DNA from: Planctomycetota bacterium
GTDB taxonomy: Bacteria; Planctomycetota; Phycisphaerae; WQYP01
Reading direction: 5' to 3'
Length of the DNA: 9,575 nt
NCBI GenBank assembly: GCA_021805585.1
Contig: JAJZEY010000440.1
Span: 1 to 9,575 of the forward strand
Shown here: positions 1-6,397 of the stretch, one piece after another
How positions within the stretch are numbered: position 1 is the stretch's first letter
Layout: each line of letters starts with the position of its first letter
The notes under the pieces: model-generated
What the model was told of the DNA's origin: nothing
The model's input: the letters and a program-made list of their open reading frames with translations, nothing else
Databases searched by the model: none
Made by a program: the position numbers and the translations under genes

Positions 1-756
1 CCAGGTTCGCTTCTGCTGCCCGGAGGGGCCGGCGGCTGGCGTTGGCGCGGAATCTGTCCCATCATCAGTGGAGTCTTCTTCATCTCCAAGTAGAAATTCC
101 CGCCATTGCATTCCCAAGGTTTCGGCCCGCACCATATCGGTGGTAAAAAAGGCCTGCAATTTCCAGTATTCTTTGGGAATAAAGGCGGCGATTTCCTTCT
201 CGCGATCCACAATTACCTTCACCGCCACGCTTTGCACCCGCCCGGCGGAAAGTCCCCGCGAAACTTTTTTCCACAGAAGTGGCGAAACTTTATATCCAAC
301 CAGCCGATCGAGAATTCGCCGGGCCTGCTGAGCATTTACTTTATCCTGATCAATCCGCCGCGGTTGATCAAAAGCTTTAAGAATCGCCCCTTTGGTAATT
401 TCGTTGAACACAACCCTCTGAACTTCATCATCTTTCAGGCCCAGTGCATGGCGCAAATGCCAGGCAATGGCTTCGCCTTCCCGGTCCAAGTCTGTCGCCA
501 GATAAACCTGTCTCGAATTTTTAGATGCCGCCCGCAATTCCCCAATTATTTTTTTTCGTGTTGCGAGAATTTCGTATGTGGGTGCGAAATTCTTTTCAAT
601 ATCAACGCCAATCTCTTTGGTCGGCAGGTCGCGCACGTGCCCCATGGAGGCCTTTACGATATACGTGTCTCCAAGGTATTTGTTAATTGTTTTAGCCTTG
701 GCGGGGGACTCAACAATCACCAGCGCTTTTCCGGTTGGTTTGGGTTTAACAGCCAT
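1..756 (-). CDS. topA: DNA topoisomerase I, N-terminal part (runs off the left edge)
   Basis: Type IA topoisomerase that relaxes negatively supercoiled DNA by cutting and passing single strands. Reading leftward from 756 gives 252 uninterrupted codons to the window edge. The Toprim domain is plain: [17 protein letters not shown] (residues 13-29, catalytic Glu16), GHVRDLP (39-45) and [15 protein letters not shown] (87-101, acidic D89, D91 and E93). VVFNEIT (115-121) and the stretch around [19 protein letters not shown] and [11 protein letters not shown] (146-178) are further family signatures. The active-site tyrosine, normally near residue 320, lies outside the window. After EYWKLQAFF (196-204) there is an acidic, Ser/Thr/Pro/Ala-rich stretch (about 224-248) that looks like a lineage-specific insert. 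The ATG at 756 is preceded by AAGGAAA at 773-767, ten bases away. Eight consecutive A bases encode part of residues 67-70. The family call is near certain; only the 3' portion is missing. Confidence 0.97.
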   Translation of the reverse strand, partial: MAVKPKPTGKALVIVESPAKAKTINKYLGDTYIVKASMGHVRDLPTKEIGVDIEKNFAPTYEILATRKKIIGELRAASKNSRQVYLATDLDREGEAIAWHLRHALGLKDDEVQRVVFNEITKGAILKAFDQPRRIDQDKVNAQQARRILDRLVGYKVSPLLWKKVSRGLSAGRVQSVAVKVIVDREKEIAAFIPKEYWKLQAFFTTDMVRAETLGMQWREFLLGDEEDSTDDGTDSAPTPAAGPSGQQKRTW

Positions 757-958
757 GATTCGTTCGTTTCCTTGTGTCCATTATGTGGCGATGCCGTCCG
801 TTGCTTTTTTTTGCCAAACCCCGACAACGTCGAGTTCTGTAGTCCAAACCTTATGGACGGTTGCAGCCGCGCCAGCGACAAAATAACCTTGCCAAGCTGG
901 TTCCTCGTTTCGCGGCCCCCCTATGAGTTTCGGTCAAATGGGGCCTGAAACGCAAACA

Positions 959-964
959 ATTATA
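959..964 (-). promoter_or_regulatory. Candidate -10 element upstream of topA
   Basis: A perfect TATAAT on the minus strand lies about 200 bases upstream of the topA ATG. No good -35 hexamer sits 16-18 bases further upstream. Instead two near-identical units, CCAGCAAGG and CCAGGCAAGG (minus strand, 986-978 and 977-968), end four bases before the -10. If used, this promoter gives a leader of roughly 195 bases. The position suggests a promoter but nothing proves it. Confidence 0.35.
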
Positions 965-1151
965 TGCCCTTGCCTGGCCTTGCTGGCGGATTGGCCATTC
1001 ATCGGACTCTAAGTTCGATGCTGCAGCCCGCCAAAATGGGTGTAATGGGCATTTATTTTCTCAAATGCGAATAACCTCGCATTTTCCAGATTGAGAATAG
1101 CACGCACGCCGCCTAGCGACAACTGCGGCCCAATCTCGCCTGTTGGTTTTT

Positions 1152-1178
1152 TGGGGCAGTCGGCCCCCGTCTGCCCCA
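1152..1178. repeat. 8-bp inverted repeat (hairpin)
   Basis: TGGGGCAG at 1152-1159 is perfectly complementary to CTGCCCCA at 1171-1178, with an 11-base loop. It sits about 70 bases beyond the glycosyltransferase stop codon. For the leftward transcript the stem is followed by A residues, the wrong polarity for a Rho-independent terminator. It could protect a 3' end, but no function is shown. Confidence 0.5.
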
Positions 1179-1245
1179 CATGCCGCTTACGGCCTGGTCC
1201 AGCGCGGCGGCGACTTTCCGATTTGCGCAGGCGCTAAATTCACGA

Positions 1246-2058
1246 TTATTTTTCGGACTGATTGGCCTGGCTGCGGTCTGTTTCCGCTGCCAGATTCTGT
1301 CGTGCGTACAGCAGGCTGTATTTCAACACAACTCCAACGGTTGTTTTATATGCAATGGCAAGACCGAACCGCCCCTGCAAGAATCCGCCGCGCAGCACGT
1401 AGTATTTCAGAAAAGTAAACAACGGCCGTGTGAGCATCTTAAACAGCGTCGCCCGTTTGCCACACGCCGCCATTTGCGTGGCCAGCAGGGCTGCTCGCTC
1501 GGCCATAATCGGGCCATCATTAAAATCGGTCTGTCGATAGGGCGTCAGGCGATTGTGCAGAATCGCGCCGCCCAGTTTTGTGGAGATAAATTCCGGCCGT
1601 GGCCGTCGTTTTTCGGGTAGAGCGCTGCTGTCCCATTCCACCCGATCACGATGAATCAGCCGCGATTGAAAGTCGGGTGACCAGCATCGCACAAATCTGC
1701 CGGCAAGGTAATTTTTCCGGGGCATTTCAAATATGGCAATTCGGGCAGCCGCGGCCTCGGATATATTCTGTATGTCGCGCGCCAGCTTGGGTGAACATTC
1801 TTCATCGGCATCCAGTGCCAGAACCCACGGATTGCAGCAGGCCTGAACGGCAAATTCCCGTTGGCGGCTATAGCCCTGCCAGTCATGATGAATCACCCGC
1901 GGTTTGGTGGCATGTTGCCTGGCGATCAGAACCGTCGCGTCGGTGGAACCCGAATCCACCACCACAATATCCGCGCACCAGTTCAATGAATCCAGACAGA
2001 CGCGGATTTTGTCCGCCTCGTTCTTGCAGATAATACATGCCGACACGGCGATAGCCAT
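1246..2058 (-). CDS. Glycosyltransferase family 2, WaaE/KdtX-like
   Basis: A 270-residue inverting GT-A glycosyltransferase that would move a sugar from a nucleotide donor to a cell-envelope glycan or lipid acceptor. The N-terminus has the family 2 start ACIICKNEADKIRVCLDSL (7-25), then IVVVDSGSTDAT (31-42) for nucleotide binding. The metal-binding DXD appears as ALDADEE (D83, D85). The C-terminal stretch TFLKYYVLRGGFLQGRFGL (214-232) followed by VVLKYSLLYAR (243-253) matches the membrane-associated tail of the lipopolysaccharide-core WaaE/KdtX group, whose usual length is about 250-270. Only ATG 2058 is a plausible start, because an in-frame TAA lies 30 bases upstream. There is no Shine-Dalgarno sequence; TATCTT at 2070-2065 ends six bases before the ATG, so a leaderless message is possible. 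The gene stands alone, so the acceptor cannot be inferred. Confidence 0.9.
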   Translation of the reverse strand: MAIAVSACIICKNEADKIRVCLDSLNWCADIVVVDSGSTDATVLIARQHATKPRVIHHDWQGYSRQREFAVQACCNPWVLALDADEECSPKLARDIQNISEAAAARIAIFEMPRKNYLAGRFVRCWSPDFQSRLIHRDRVEWDSSALPEKRRPRPEFISTKLGGAILHNRLTPYRQTDFNDGPIMAERAALLATQMAACGKRATLFKMLTRPLFTFLKYYVLRGGFLQGRFGLAIAYKTTVGVVLKYSLLYARQNLAAETDRSQANQSEK

Positions 2059-2359
2059 GGCCAGAAGATATGAGAAAGCGGCAATTTAGAAAAGGGGAGC
2101 CGGTAAAATAATCTTGGCGTCCGAGATGCGTCTGGCGCGGGCAATCCTGTGCAACGGAATACAACCGCGGATTTCGCCAATAACGCGGATACGCCGGGCA
2201 ACGGGCAGCGCATAAATGCAATCGGTAATCAGTGGAGTGCTACGCCTGAATCTGCGGGTGCCCAACGGCTGATAACCTTCATGTCATTCACCCCGGGCCG
2301 CCAATCGGGATCTAGCCCAGAAATTAGGAAGGAATGGCCCACCAGGTTTAAGCAATCGC

Positions 2360-2388
2360 TTGACTGGGGGTGTACGCATGGATATGAT
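2360..2388 (+). promoter_or_regulatory. Strong sigma-70-type promoter
   Basis: TTGACT (2360-2365) and TATGAT (2383-2388) are separated by exactly 17 bases, each matching the consensus at five of six positions. This is the best promoter in the window by eye. Transcription would start near 2395-2396 and run right into the cyclase-DUF4159 gene, giving a leader of about 197 bases. Confidence 0.7.
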
Positions 2389-2395
2389 ACAAAAC

Positions 2396-2527
2396 ATGAA
2401 ACAGTTGCATAGCCCGGACACTAACCTGGATTTAGCGATTAAACCGACGGAGGAAACCTTAATTGCACCGGCCTTTTGGGTCGCTTTTCGACGGGATATC
2501 CCTGATCCGGTGAATTTTCTCCGCTGA
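2396..2527 (+). CDS. Possible leaderless 43-residue leader ORF
   Basis: An ATG at 2396 lies seven bases after the -10 hexamer TATGAT, where RNA synthesis should begin. It opens a frame of 43 codons ending at TGA 2525-2527. The product starts MKQLHSPDTNLDLAIKPTEE and ends PVNFLR; it is mostly hydrophilic with one short hydrophobic patch, has no signal peptide, and I recognise no family. No Shine-Dalgarno sequence is possible if the message is leaderless. The frame covers both CGGAGGAAA (2448-2456) and TTTTCTCCG (2515-2523), so its translation would disturb that leader helix. A frame this short occurs often by chance; the call rests on the promoter-to-ATG spacing and the termination site. Confidence 0.3.
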   Translation: MKQLHSPDTNLDLAIKPTEETLIAPAFWVAFRRDIPDPVNFLR

Positions 2528-2584
2528 TCGCTTTCCGCACACCTTGCCTGCGGTCAAATAAATGGACCGTCTATGCCTACGGAG
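2448..2584 (+). promoter_or_regulatory. Possible leader switch with competing pairings over the ribosome binding site
   Basis: CGGAGGAAA at 2448-2456 can pair with TTTTCTCCG at 2515-2523 as nine pairs, one of them G-U. The same CTCCG (2519-2523) is also complementary to CGGAG at 2580-2584, which contains the Shine-Dalgarno sequence of the downstream gene. The two CGGAG sites sit in similar contexts (CCGACGGAGGAAACC at 2444-2458 and CCTACGGAGTCAAACC at 2576-2591). This layout would allow mutually exclusive pairing that hides or exposes the start site. Each pairing is seen; the switch is inference. Confidence 0.3.
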
Positions 2585-2592
2585 TCAAACCG

Positions 2593-4926
2593 ATGAAGCA
2601 TCGCTCGCCAAAAGTTCAGCATCCGGTTCCGATCCTGCTGCTTGCCGGTTTTCTGGCGCTGGGTTTGCGCGCCGCTCCGGCCGCAGCGCAAAGTGTTTCA
2701 TCGGCACAGGTGGTGGGGGCTATTCGAAAGGGTGTGCATTTTCTTTTAAGCAAGGCTCGCAAGCATTTGTTCTGGGAACGCGGGCAGCGCGCCGGTATCG
2801 GCGGCGGGCCGTCCACCAGCGTGTATGGTGGGCAGACCGCGCTGGTGCTTGAATCTCTTCTATATGTCCAGCAGTCATTGCATCTTAAAAGTGTGAACCT
2901 GTTCAAGGATCCACTGAAGGGCGCGATTCCGTTTGTGATAAAACTTCGCCCGCACGCCACCTATGTTGCTTCGTTCCAGGCCAATGCGCTAACGCTTTTA
3001 CCTAAAAAGCGAATCTGGAATACCAACGCCGCCATCGCCTATGATGCCCGTTTTCTTCTGCAAAGCATGCATTTGGATGGCGGCTATTCTTATGCCATCT
3101 ATCCCGGCCGCACGCAGAAATTTCCCACCAGTCCGGGAAACTGGGACAGCTCGAACACGCAATATGGCAATCTTGGTGTCTGGGCATGTGCCCACCACGG
3201 GCTGGAAATTCCCCGCCGCTATTGGCGCATCGCCCGGCGGCATTGGATGCTGGCGCAGCATCCGAGCGGCAACTGGGGCTACTGGGGCTTTGTCGGACGA
3301 CCCACACGTTCAACCACCCGTGGGCAGATTTTTACCCCGGCCGGCTTGGCCAGTCTGTTTATCAGCGATGAATTTCTGAATGCCGACAATTCCAGCACGC
3401 GCCCGGTGCGCGACCCGGCGGTGGCACTGGGGCTGCATTGGCTGAATCGGAATTTTGACCCAAATCAGAACAACACATACGCGATGTATGGCGTGGTGCG
3501 CACAGGGCTGGCCAGCGGTCTGGCCACCTTCGGCACACACGACTGGTACCGCGACTATGCCCGTACGCTTATCAACATGCAGCAGCCGGACGGAAGCTGG
3601 CCTGCCTGTTTCTGGGACGTTTCGCCAATCGCAAGCACCGCCTACGCTTTGCTGGTGCTGGATCGCGGGTTAAATCCGGTGTTCATGAACAAGCTACAGT
3701 ACACACACCACTATTTTGGCCGCTGGAACGTCCATCCGCGTGACCTGGCCAATGTCTGTTCCTGGATGGGCCGCACGTTTGAAACGCCACTCAACTGGCA
3801 GGTGGTGAATATTCACACGCCCGCCCGCCGGTGGCTTAATGCGCCGGTTCTGTATATTTCCGGCTTTAAAGCTCCGCAATTTTCCGCCGGGCAAATCGCC
3901 AAATTACGCGCGTTCGTCAACGCCGGCGGTATGGTGTTTTGTTCCCCGGTGCGCGGCTCGATCGGCTTTCGCAATGGCATCATGAAAATCGCACAGCACA
4001 TTCAGGGCGACAATTACGAATTTCACAAGCTTTCCAGACGCAGCCCCATTTACACTATTCGCCCTTGGCTGCATTTTTACACACCCCTGTTCGGTCTTTC
4101 CAACGGCGTGCGAGATACCTGGATCGTCAGTCCGCTGGATATCGGAGGAATCTGGCAGCGACGGCAATTCTCGCGCACGGCCGACTGGCAGGTGGCGGAA
4201 AATCTTTATTTATACGCGACCGGCAAAAGCTTTCTGCCCGATCGTCTGCAATCGTTACATGTTCCGACGCCGGCTTCGCCGCCGACAAAATCGATCACTG
4301 TGGGCCTTCTGGAATACAAGGGCAATTGGAATCCGGAGCCGGGCGCGTGGCCACGTCTGGCGCGGCTGGCCGCACTGGACTCCGGCCTGGCGGTGAAGGT
4401 TAAAAATGTCTCCTGTATCCCGTCCAACGCACAAGCCGTTCCGCTGCTGCATCTGACCGGGACCGCCGGCTGGACGCCGGCCGCAGCGGATATTGGTTCG
4501 TTTAAAAATTATCTGGATCATGGTGGAATGCTGTTTATTGATTCGGCAGCCGGTTCCCCCGCGTTTACCGCTGCCGTACAGACGATGCTTGCAAAAATTT
4601 ATCCTGCACACCCGTTGCGTCGTTTGCCCGCCGGTGCCGTCATCATTACCGGCAAATTTACCGGGTCCGTTTCCGGCAACAATGTTGGGCAAGTCGCCTA
4701 TCGAAAGTTTTACTATCAAAACCACCATCATGCGCGGACCAAACCGCGGCTTTTCGGGATACGGATCCATCACCGCTGGGTGGTGGTCATGTCGCGGTCG
4801 GATATGACCTCCGGATTCCTTGGCACAAACTGCTGGGGAATTTCCGGCTTAACGCCTCGCTGGTCGCAGAAGCTGGCGGAAAATATTCTGCTTTACGCCC
4901 GCATCCATGCGATGCCATCAAAATAG
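2593..4926 (+). CDS. Secreted prenyltransferase/squalene-cyclase-like protein with tandem DUF4159-like domains
   Basis: A 777-residue protein. Residues 1-32 form a signal peptide (basic start, hydrophobic ILLLAGFLALGL, AxA-type end at APAAAQ). Residues about 37-360 are an alpha-alpha barrel like the terpenoid cyclase/prenyltransferase fold, with GGPSTSVYGGQTALVLESLL (71-90), GNWDSSNTQYGNLGVWA (182-198), QHPSGNWGYWG (222-232) and the QW-like QPDGSW (331-336). No DXDD is present in this region, so squalene-hopene cyclase catalysis is unlikely. Two related units follow. Unit 1 (about 378-545) contains APVLYISG (417-424) and AFVNAGGMVFCSP (440-452); unit 2 (about 568-770) contains VPLLHLTG (616-623) and NYLDHGGMLFIDSAAG (639-654). 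They end alike, in AENLYLYA and AENILLYA. Unit 2 is the better DUF4159 match. Such fusions are typical of planctomycetes and their role is unknown. ATG 2593 has GGAG at 2581-2584, eight bases upstream. Confidence 0.88.
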   Translation: MKHRSPKVQHPVPILLLAGFLALGLRAAPAAAQSVSSAQVVGAIRKGVHFLLSKARKHLFWERGQRAGIGGGPSTSVYGGQTALVLESLLYVQQSLHLKSVNLFKDPLKGAIPFVIKLRPHATYVASFQANALTLLPKKRIWNTNAAIAYDARFLLQSMHLDGGYSYAIYPGRTQKFPTSPGNWDSSNTQYGNLGVWACAHHGLEIPRRYWRIARRHWMLAQHPSGNWGYWGFVGRPTRSTTRGQIFTPAGLASLFISDEFLNADNSSTRPVRDPAVALGLHWLNRNFDPNQNNTYAMYGVVRTGLASGLATFGTHDWYRDYARTLINMQQPDGSWPACFWDVSPIASTAYALLVLDRGLNPVFMNKLQYTHHYFGRWNVHPRDLANVCSWMGRTFETPLNWQVVNIHTPARRWLNAPVLYISGFKAPQFSAGQIAKLRAFVNAGGMVFCSPVRGSIGFRNGIMKIAQHIQGDNYEFHKLSRRSPIYTIRPWLHFYTPLFGLSNGVRDTWIVSPLDIGGIWQRRQFSRTADWQVAENLYLYATGKSFLPDRLQSLHVPTPASPPTKSITVGLLEYKGNWNPEPGAWPRLARLAALDSGLAVKVKNVSCIPSNAQAVPLLHLTGTAGWTPAAADIGSFKNYLDHGGMLFIDSAAGSPAFTAAVQTMLAKIYPAHPLRRLPAGAVIITGKFTGSVSGNNVGQVAYRKFYYQNHHHARTKPRLFGIRIHHRWVVVMSRSDMTSGFLGTNCWGISGLTPRWSQKLAENILLYARIHAMPSK

Positions 4927-4989
4927 TGGCAAGCCAAACTGGTTGTAAGCACATGATTTGGGCGTTCTAGCCTGCGGGCGATATGCCGG

Positions 4990-4995
4990 TATAAT
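4990..4995 (+). promoter_or_regulatory. -10 element of a probable leaderless promoter for the acetyltransferase
   Basis: A perfect TATAAT ends six bases before the ATG at 5002, so RNA would start at or next to the A of the start codon. No purine-rich ribosome binding site is present between the stop of the previous gene (4926) and the ATG. A -35 hexamer is not obvious at normal spacing. Confidence 0.6.
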
Positions 4996-5001
4996 TAGCG
5001 C

Positions 5002-5517
5002 ATGGCTGAAAATACCCATACGCCAGTTCTTGTTTCTCCCGCGACTGCGGCTGATGTGCCGTATGTTTCCGACCTCTGCCTGCGTGTGGAAAGGCAGCAT
5101 GAAGAGTATTCACCGCTGCGCTGGAGTCTGCGGCCGGACATTTCTCAAAAATATCCGCAATGGCTCGGCCGCATCATAAACGATCCGCAATGGTTGGTTT
5201 TGTGTGCAAAGGTGCCTCAGGCGGATGGCGCTGATCCCCTGTTTGCCGGAACGCTGGTGGCCAATCTGATGGATGAAATTCCGATTTACGTCTGTAAGCG
5301 TTACGCCTTTATTCATGAAATTGCAGTTTTTCCGGAATTTCGGCGCAGAGGCATTGCCGCGGAATTGCTCAAGGAAGTCCGCCGTTGGGCAGGTGGTCAG
5401 GGCGTTTCACAGGTGCGACTGATTGCCGCGGAACGCAATCCCGCGGCCCAAGCGCTGTTTGCCGGCGTGGGCTATCAGGTCACCTATCGGGAAATGATTC
5501 AGCCGACCGCGCTTTGA
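5002..5517 (+). CDS. GNAT family N-acetyltransferase
   Basis: A 171-residue cytoplasmic enzyme expected to transfer acetyl from acetyl-CoA to an amine; the substrate cannot be told. The acetyl-CoA core (motif A) is FIHEIAVFPEFRRRGIAAEL (103-122), with RRRGIA matching the pyrophosphate-binding Q/RxxGxA loop. Motif B is RNPAAQALFAGVGYQ (145-159), ending in the usual GF/GY strand. The N-terminal part, APATAADVPYV-like at 12-22, matches the start of many GNATs. The length is normal for a single domain. The gene begins 75 bases after the cyclase-like gene on the same strand. The TATAAT six bases before the ATG argues for its own leaderless transcript, although read-through from upstream is also possible. 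The start at 5002 is the first Met and fits the leaderless promoter. Confidence 0.92.
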   Translation: MAENTHTPVLVSPATAADVPYVSDLCLRVERQHEEYSPLRWSLRPDISQKYPQWLGRIINDPQWLVLCAKVPQADGADPLFAGTLVANLMDEIPIYVCKRYAFIHEIAVFPEFRRRGIAAELLKEVRRWAGGQGVSQVRLIAAERNPAAQALFAGVGYQVTYREMIQPTAL

Positions 5518-5721
5518 ATTATATCAAGGCGGGTAATGGCGTAAATAATTCCGGCACACGGGTATTTAATCCTGATATACCGCACGTGGGAATCGTGGAT
5601 ACTTTCAAGGATGCGTTTTGCCCGCAAAACCGGCCTGTTTCCGCGGTCGCGAACGATCCGCAAGGGGGCACCAGCCTCCGCAGGCGGCAGAAGTTATATA
5701 TAGTTCCGGCTCGGTCGATGA

Positions 5722-6306
5722 TTAATTCATATGCGGGTCGGTGGGTACAATATGGTCTGGAATAAATGGTGCCGCGGCCCGGCGAGAGGCCTCGCGCGTC
5801 AGGTGCAGCCACAAGCCTTCGGCGGAGCCGAATACCGTTTCGGGCCGGGCCGGTAACAGCAGCCAGGAGCCTTCACGGATTTCAACTTCCAGTTGTCCCG
5901 GTGACCAACCCGCGTTACCAAATATGAACTTGACCGGCGCGGCGTTGCCTTCCACCAACGCCGTAACCGATTCGCTGGAAATAGCCGCATAAATGGCGCT
6001 TGTAACTTCCAAATCGGTGTGCGGTTTCATTTTATGCAGCGCCAGAAGCGGACCGGGACAGGGGCCGCCTTCATGCAGCGGATGGGAATTCGTCCGGGCC
6101 ATGCCGCTTACCTGCAGCCAAGCTTCGCCAATAGTTTTATTCAACGGCCGATTCAGAATGACCCCCATAGCGCCCTGTTGGTCGTGTTGAATAAGCAGTA
6201 TCACAGACCGGTAAAAATTCGGATCACCGAGTGCGGGTGTGGCAATCAACAGATAACCGCACAGGGAGAACCCCGGTTCAGACTTCGGCCTATCGGTTTT
6301 CGCCAT
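5722..6306 (-). CDS. yqgE: YqgE/AlgH (UPF0301, DUF179) family protein
   Basis: A 194-residue protein of the widespread YqgE/AlgH family, usually about 185 residues. The family's biochemical role is unsettled; in Pseudomonas AlgH was linked to alginate regulation. Signature segments are GYLLIATPALGDPNFYRSVI (17-36), IQHDQQGAMGVILNRPL (39-55), LHEGGP (77-82) and FGNAGWSPGQLEVEIREGSW (129-148). The start is set at ATG 6306 because AGGAG (6318-6314) lies seven bases upstream. A further in-frame ATG at 6324 would place that site inside the gene and is rejected. Its stop faces the acetyltransferase stop across about 200 bases, with no clear intrinsic terminator between them. A dyad at 6377-6397 and two -10-like sites lie upstream. 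Confidence 0.95.
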   Translation of the reverse strand: MAKTDRPKSEPGFSLCGYLLIATPALGDPNFYRSVILLIQHDQQGAMGVILNRPLNKTIGEAWLQVSGMARTNSHPLHEGGPCPGPLLALHKMKPHTDLEVTSAIYAAISSESVTALVEGNAAPVKFIFGNAGWSPGQLEVEIREGSWLLLPARPETVFGSAEGLWLHLTREASRRAAAPFIPDHIVPTDPHMN

Positions 6307-6313
6307 ACCGTTG

Positions 6314-6318
6314 CTCCT
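6314..6318 (-). promoter_or_regulatory. Ribosome binding site that fixes the yqgE start
   Basis: AGGAG on the minus strand, seven bases before ATG 6306. It lies downstream of the alternative ATG at 6324, so the shorter protein beginning MAKTD is the right one. Confidence 0.8.
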
Positions 6319-6340
6319 GTGCATTCAACGAATGACTTCC

Positions 6341-6346
6341 AGTATA
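6341..6346 (-). promoter_or_regulatory. Candidate -10 element for yqgE
   Basis: TATACT on the minus strand matches five of six consensus positions and would give a leader of about 28 bases. A second, perfect TATAAT lies at 6458-6453 and would give a leader of about 140 bases. Neither has a strong -35 at 17 bases, so both stay tentative. Confidence 0.35.
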
Positions 6347-6376
6347 AAAGTACGGGAAGCCGAATCTCTGGCTTTT

Positions 6377-6397
6377 CATTCCGTCAGGTACGGAATG
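6377..6397. repeat. 8-bp perfect dyad upstream of yqgE
   Basis: CATTCCGT (6377-6384) and ACGGAATG (6390-6397) are perfect reverse complements around the five-base loop CAGGT. A smaller dyad (AAGCC 6357-6361, GGCTT 6370-6374) lies beside it. No T run follows on either strand, so this looks more like an operator or a leader hairpin than a terminator. It is centred about 53 bases before the start site predicted from TATACT. Confidence 0.5.

Larger units (their letters stand above)
757..1245. other. Spacer between topA and the glycosyltransferase gene
   Basis: About 490 bases without a convincing gene on either strand. Open frames crossing it are extensions of antisense frames over topA and the glycosyltransferase and resemble nothing I know. 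It holds the candidate topA -10 (959-964) with its adjacent direct repeats, a T8 tract at 795-802 and the hairpin at 1152-1178. A second weak dyad (GCGC AG GCGC, 1225-1234) lies just past the glycosyltransferase stop. Neither hairpin is followed by a T run in the direction of transcription, so no intrinsic terminator can be claimed. Confidence 0.6.
2059..2592. other. Divergent spacer between the glycosyltransferase and cyclase-like genes
   Basis: About 530 bases between two divergent genes. The right half holds a near-consensus promoter (2360-2388), a possible leaderless small ORF (2396-2527) and leader self-complementarity (2448-2584). The left half (2059-2359) holds only an imperfect direct repeat, CGCGGATTTCGCC at 2166-2178 and CGCGGATACGCC at 2184-2195. 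An 87-codon open frame (2149-2412, plus) runs through the left half. It has no ribosome binding site and no recognisable motif, so it is not called. Confidence 0.6.

Noticed and set aside
106..948. Long plus-strand open frame of 280 codons opposite topA
   Set aside because: It is antisense to clearly conserved topA codons, shows no motif, and has no ribosome binding site. Long antisense frames are common opposite such genes.
1152..1178. Hairpin as an intrinsic terminator for the glycosyltransferase gene
   Set aside because: On the transcribed strand the stem is followed by A residues, not T residues.
2149..2412. 87-codon plus-strand frame in the divergent spacer
   Set aside because: It has no ribosome binding site or known motif, and it runs through the strong promoter at 2360-2388.
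2463..2513. TTG-initiated 16-codon ORF after the GGAGG at 2449-2453
   Set aside because: The spacing is acceptable but the start is weak and the product very short. The GGAGG is better explained as part of the leader helix.
4255..4773. 172-codon minus-strand frame within the cyclase-DUF4159 gene
   Set aside because: It lies wholly antisense to the well supported domain-bearing frame, and its product is rich in Arg and Gly without motifs.
4815..4835. TGGCAC-AAAC-TGC as a sigma-54 site
   Set aside because: The spacing between the GG and GC elements is two bases too short, and it lies inside coding sequence.
5385..5812. Overlapping open frames on both strands (5385-5765 plus, 5519-5812 minus) over the acetyltransferase-yqgE junction
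   Set aside because: Both overlap real genes extensively in other frames and have no Shine-Dalgarno sequence or recognisable domain. The 204-base convergent spacer also shows no intrinsic terminator.
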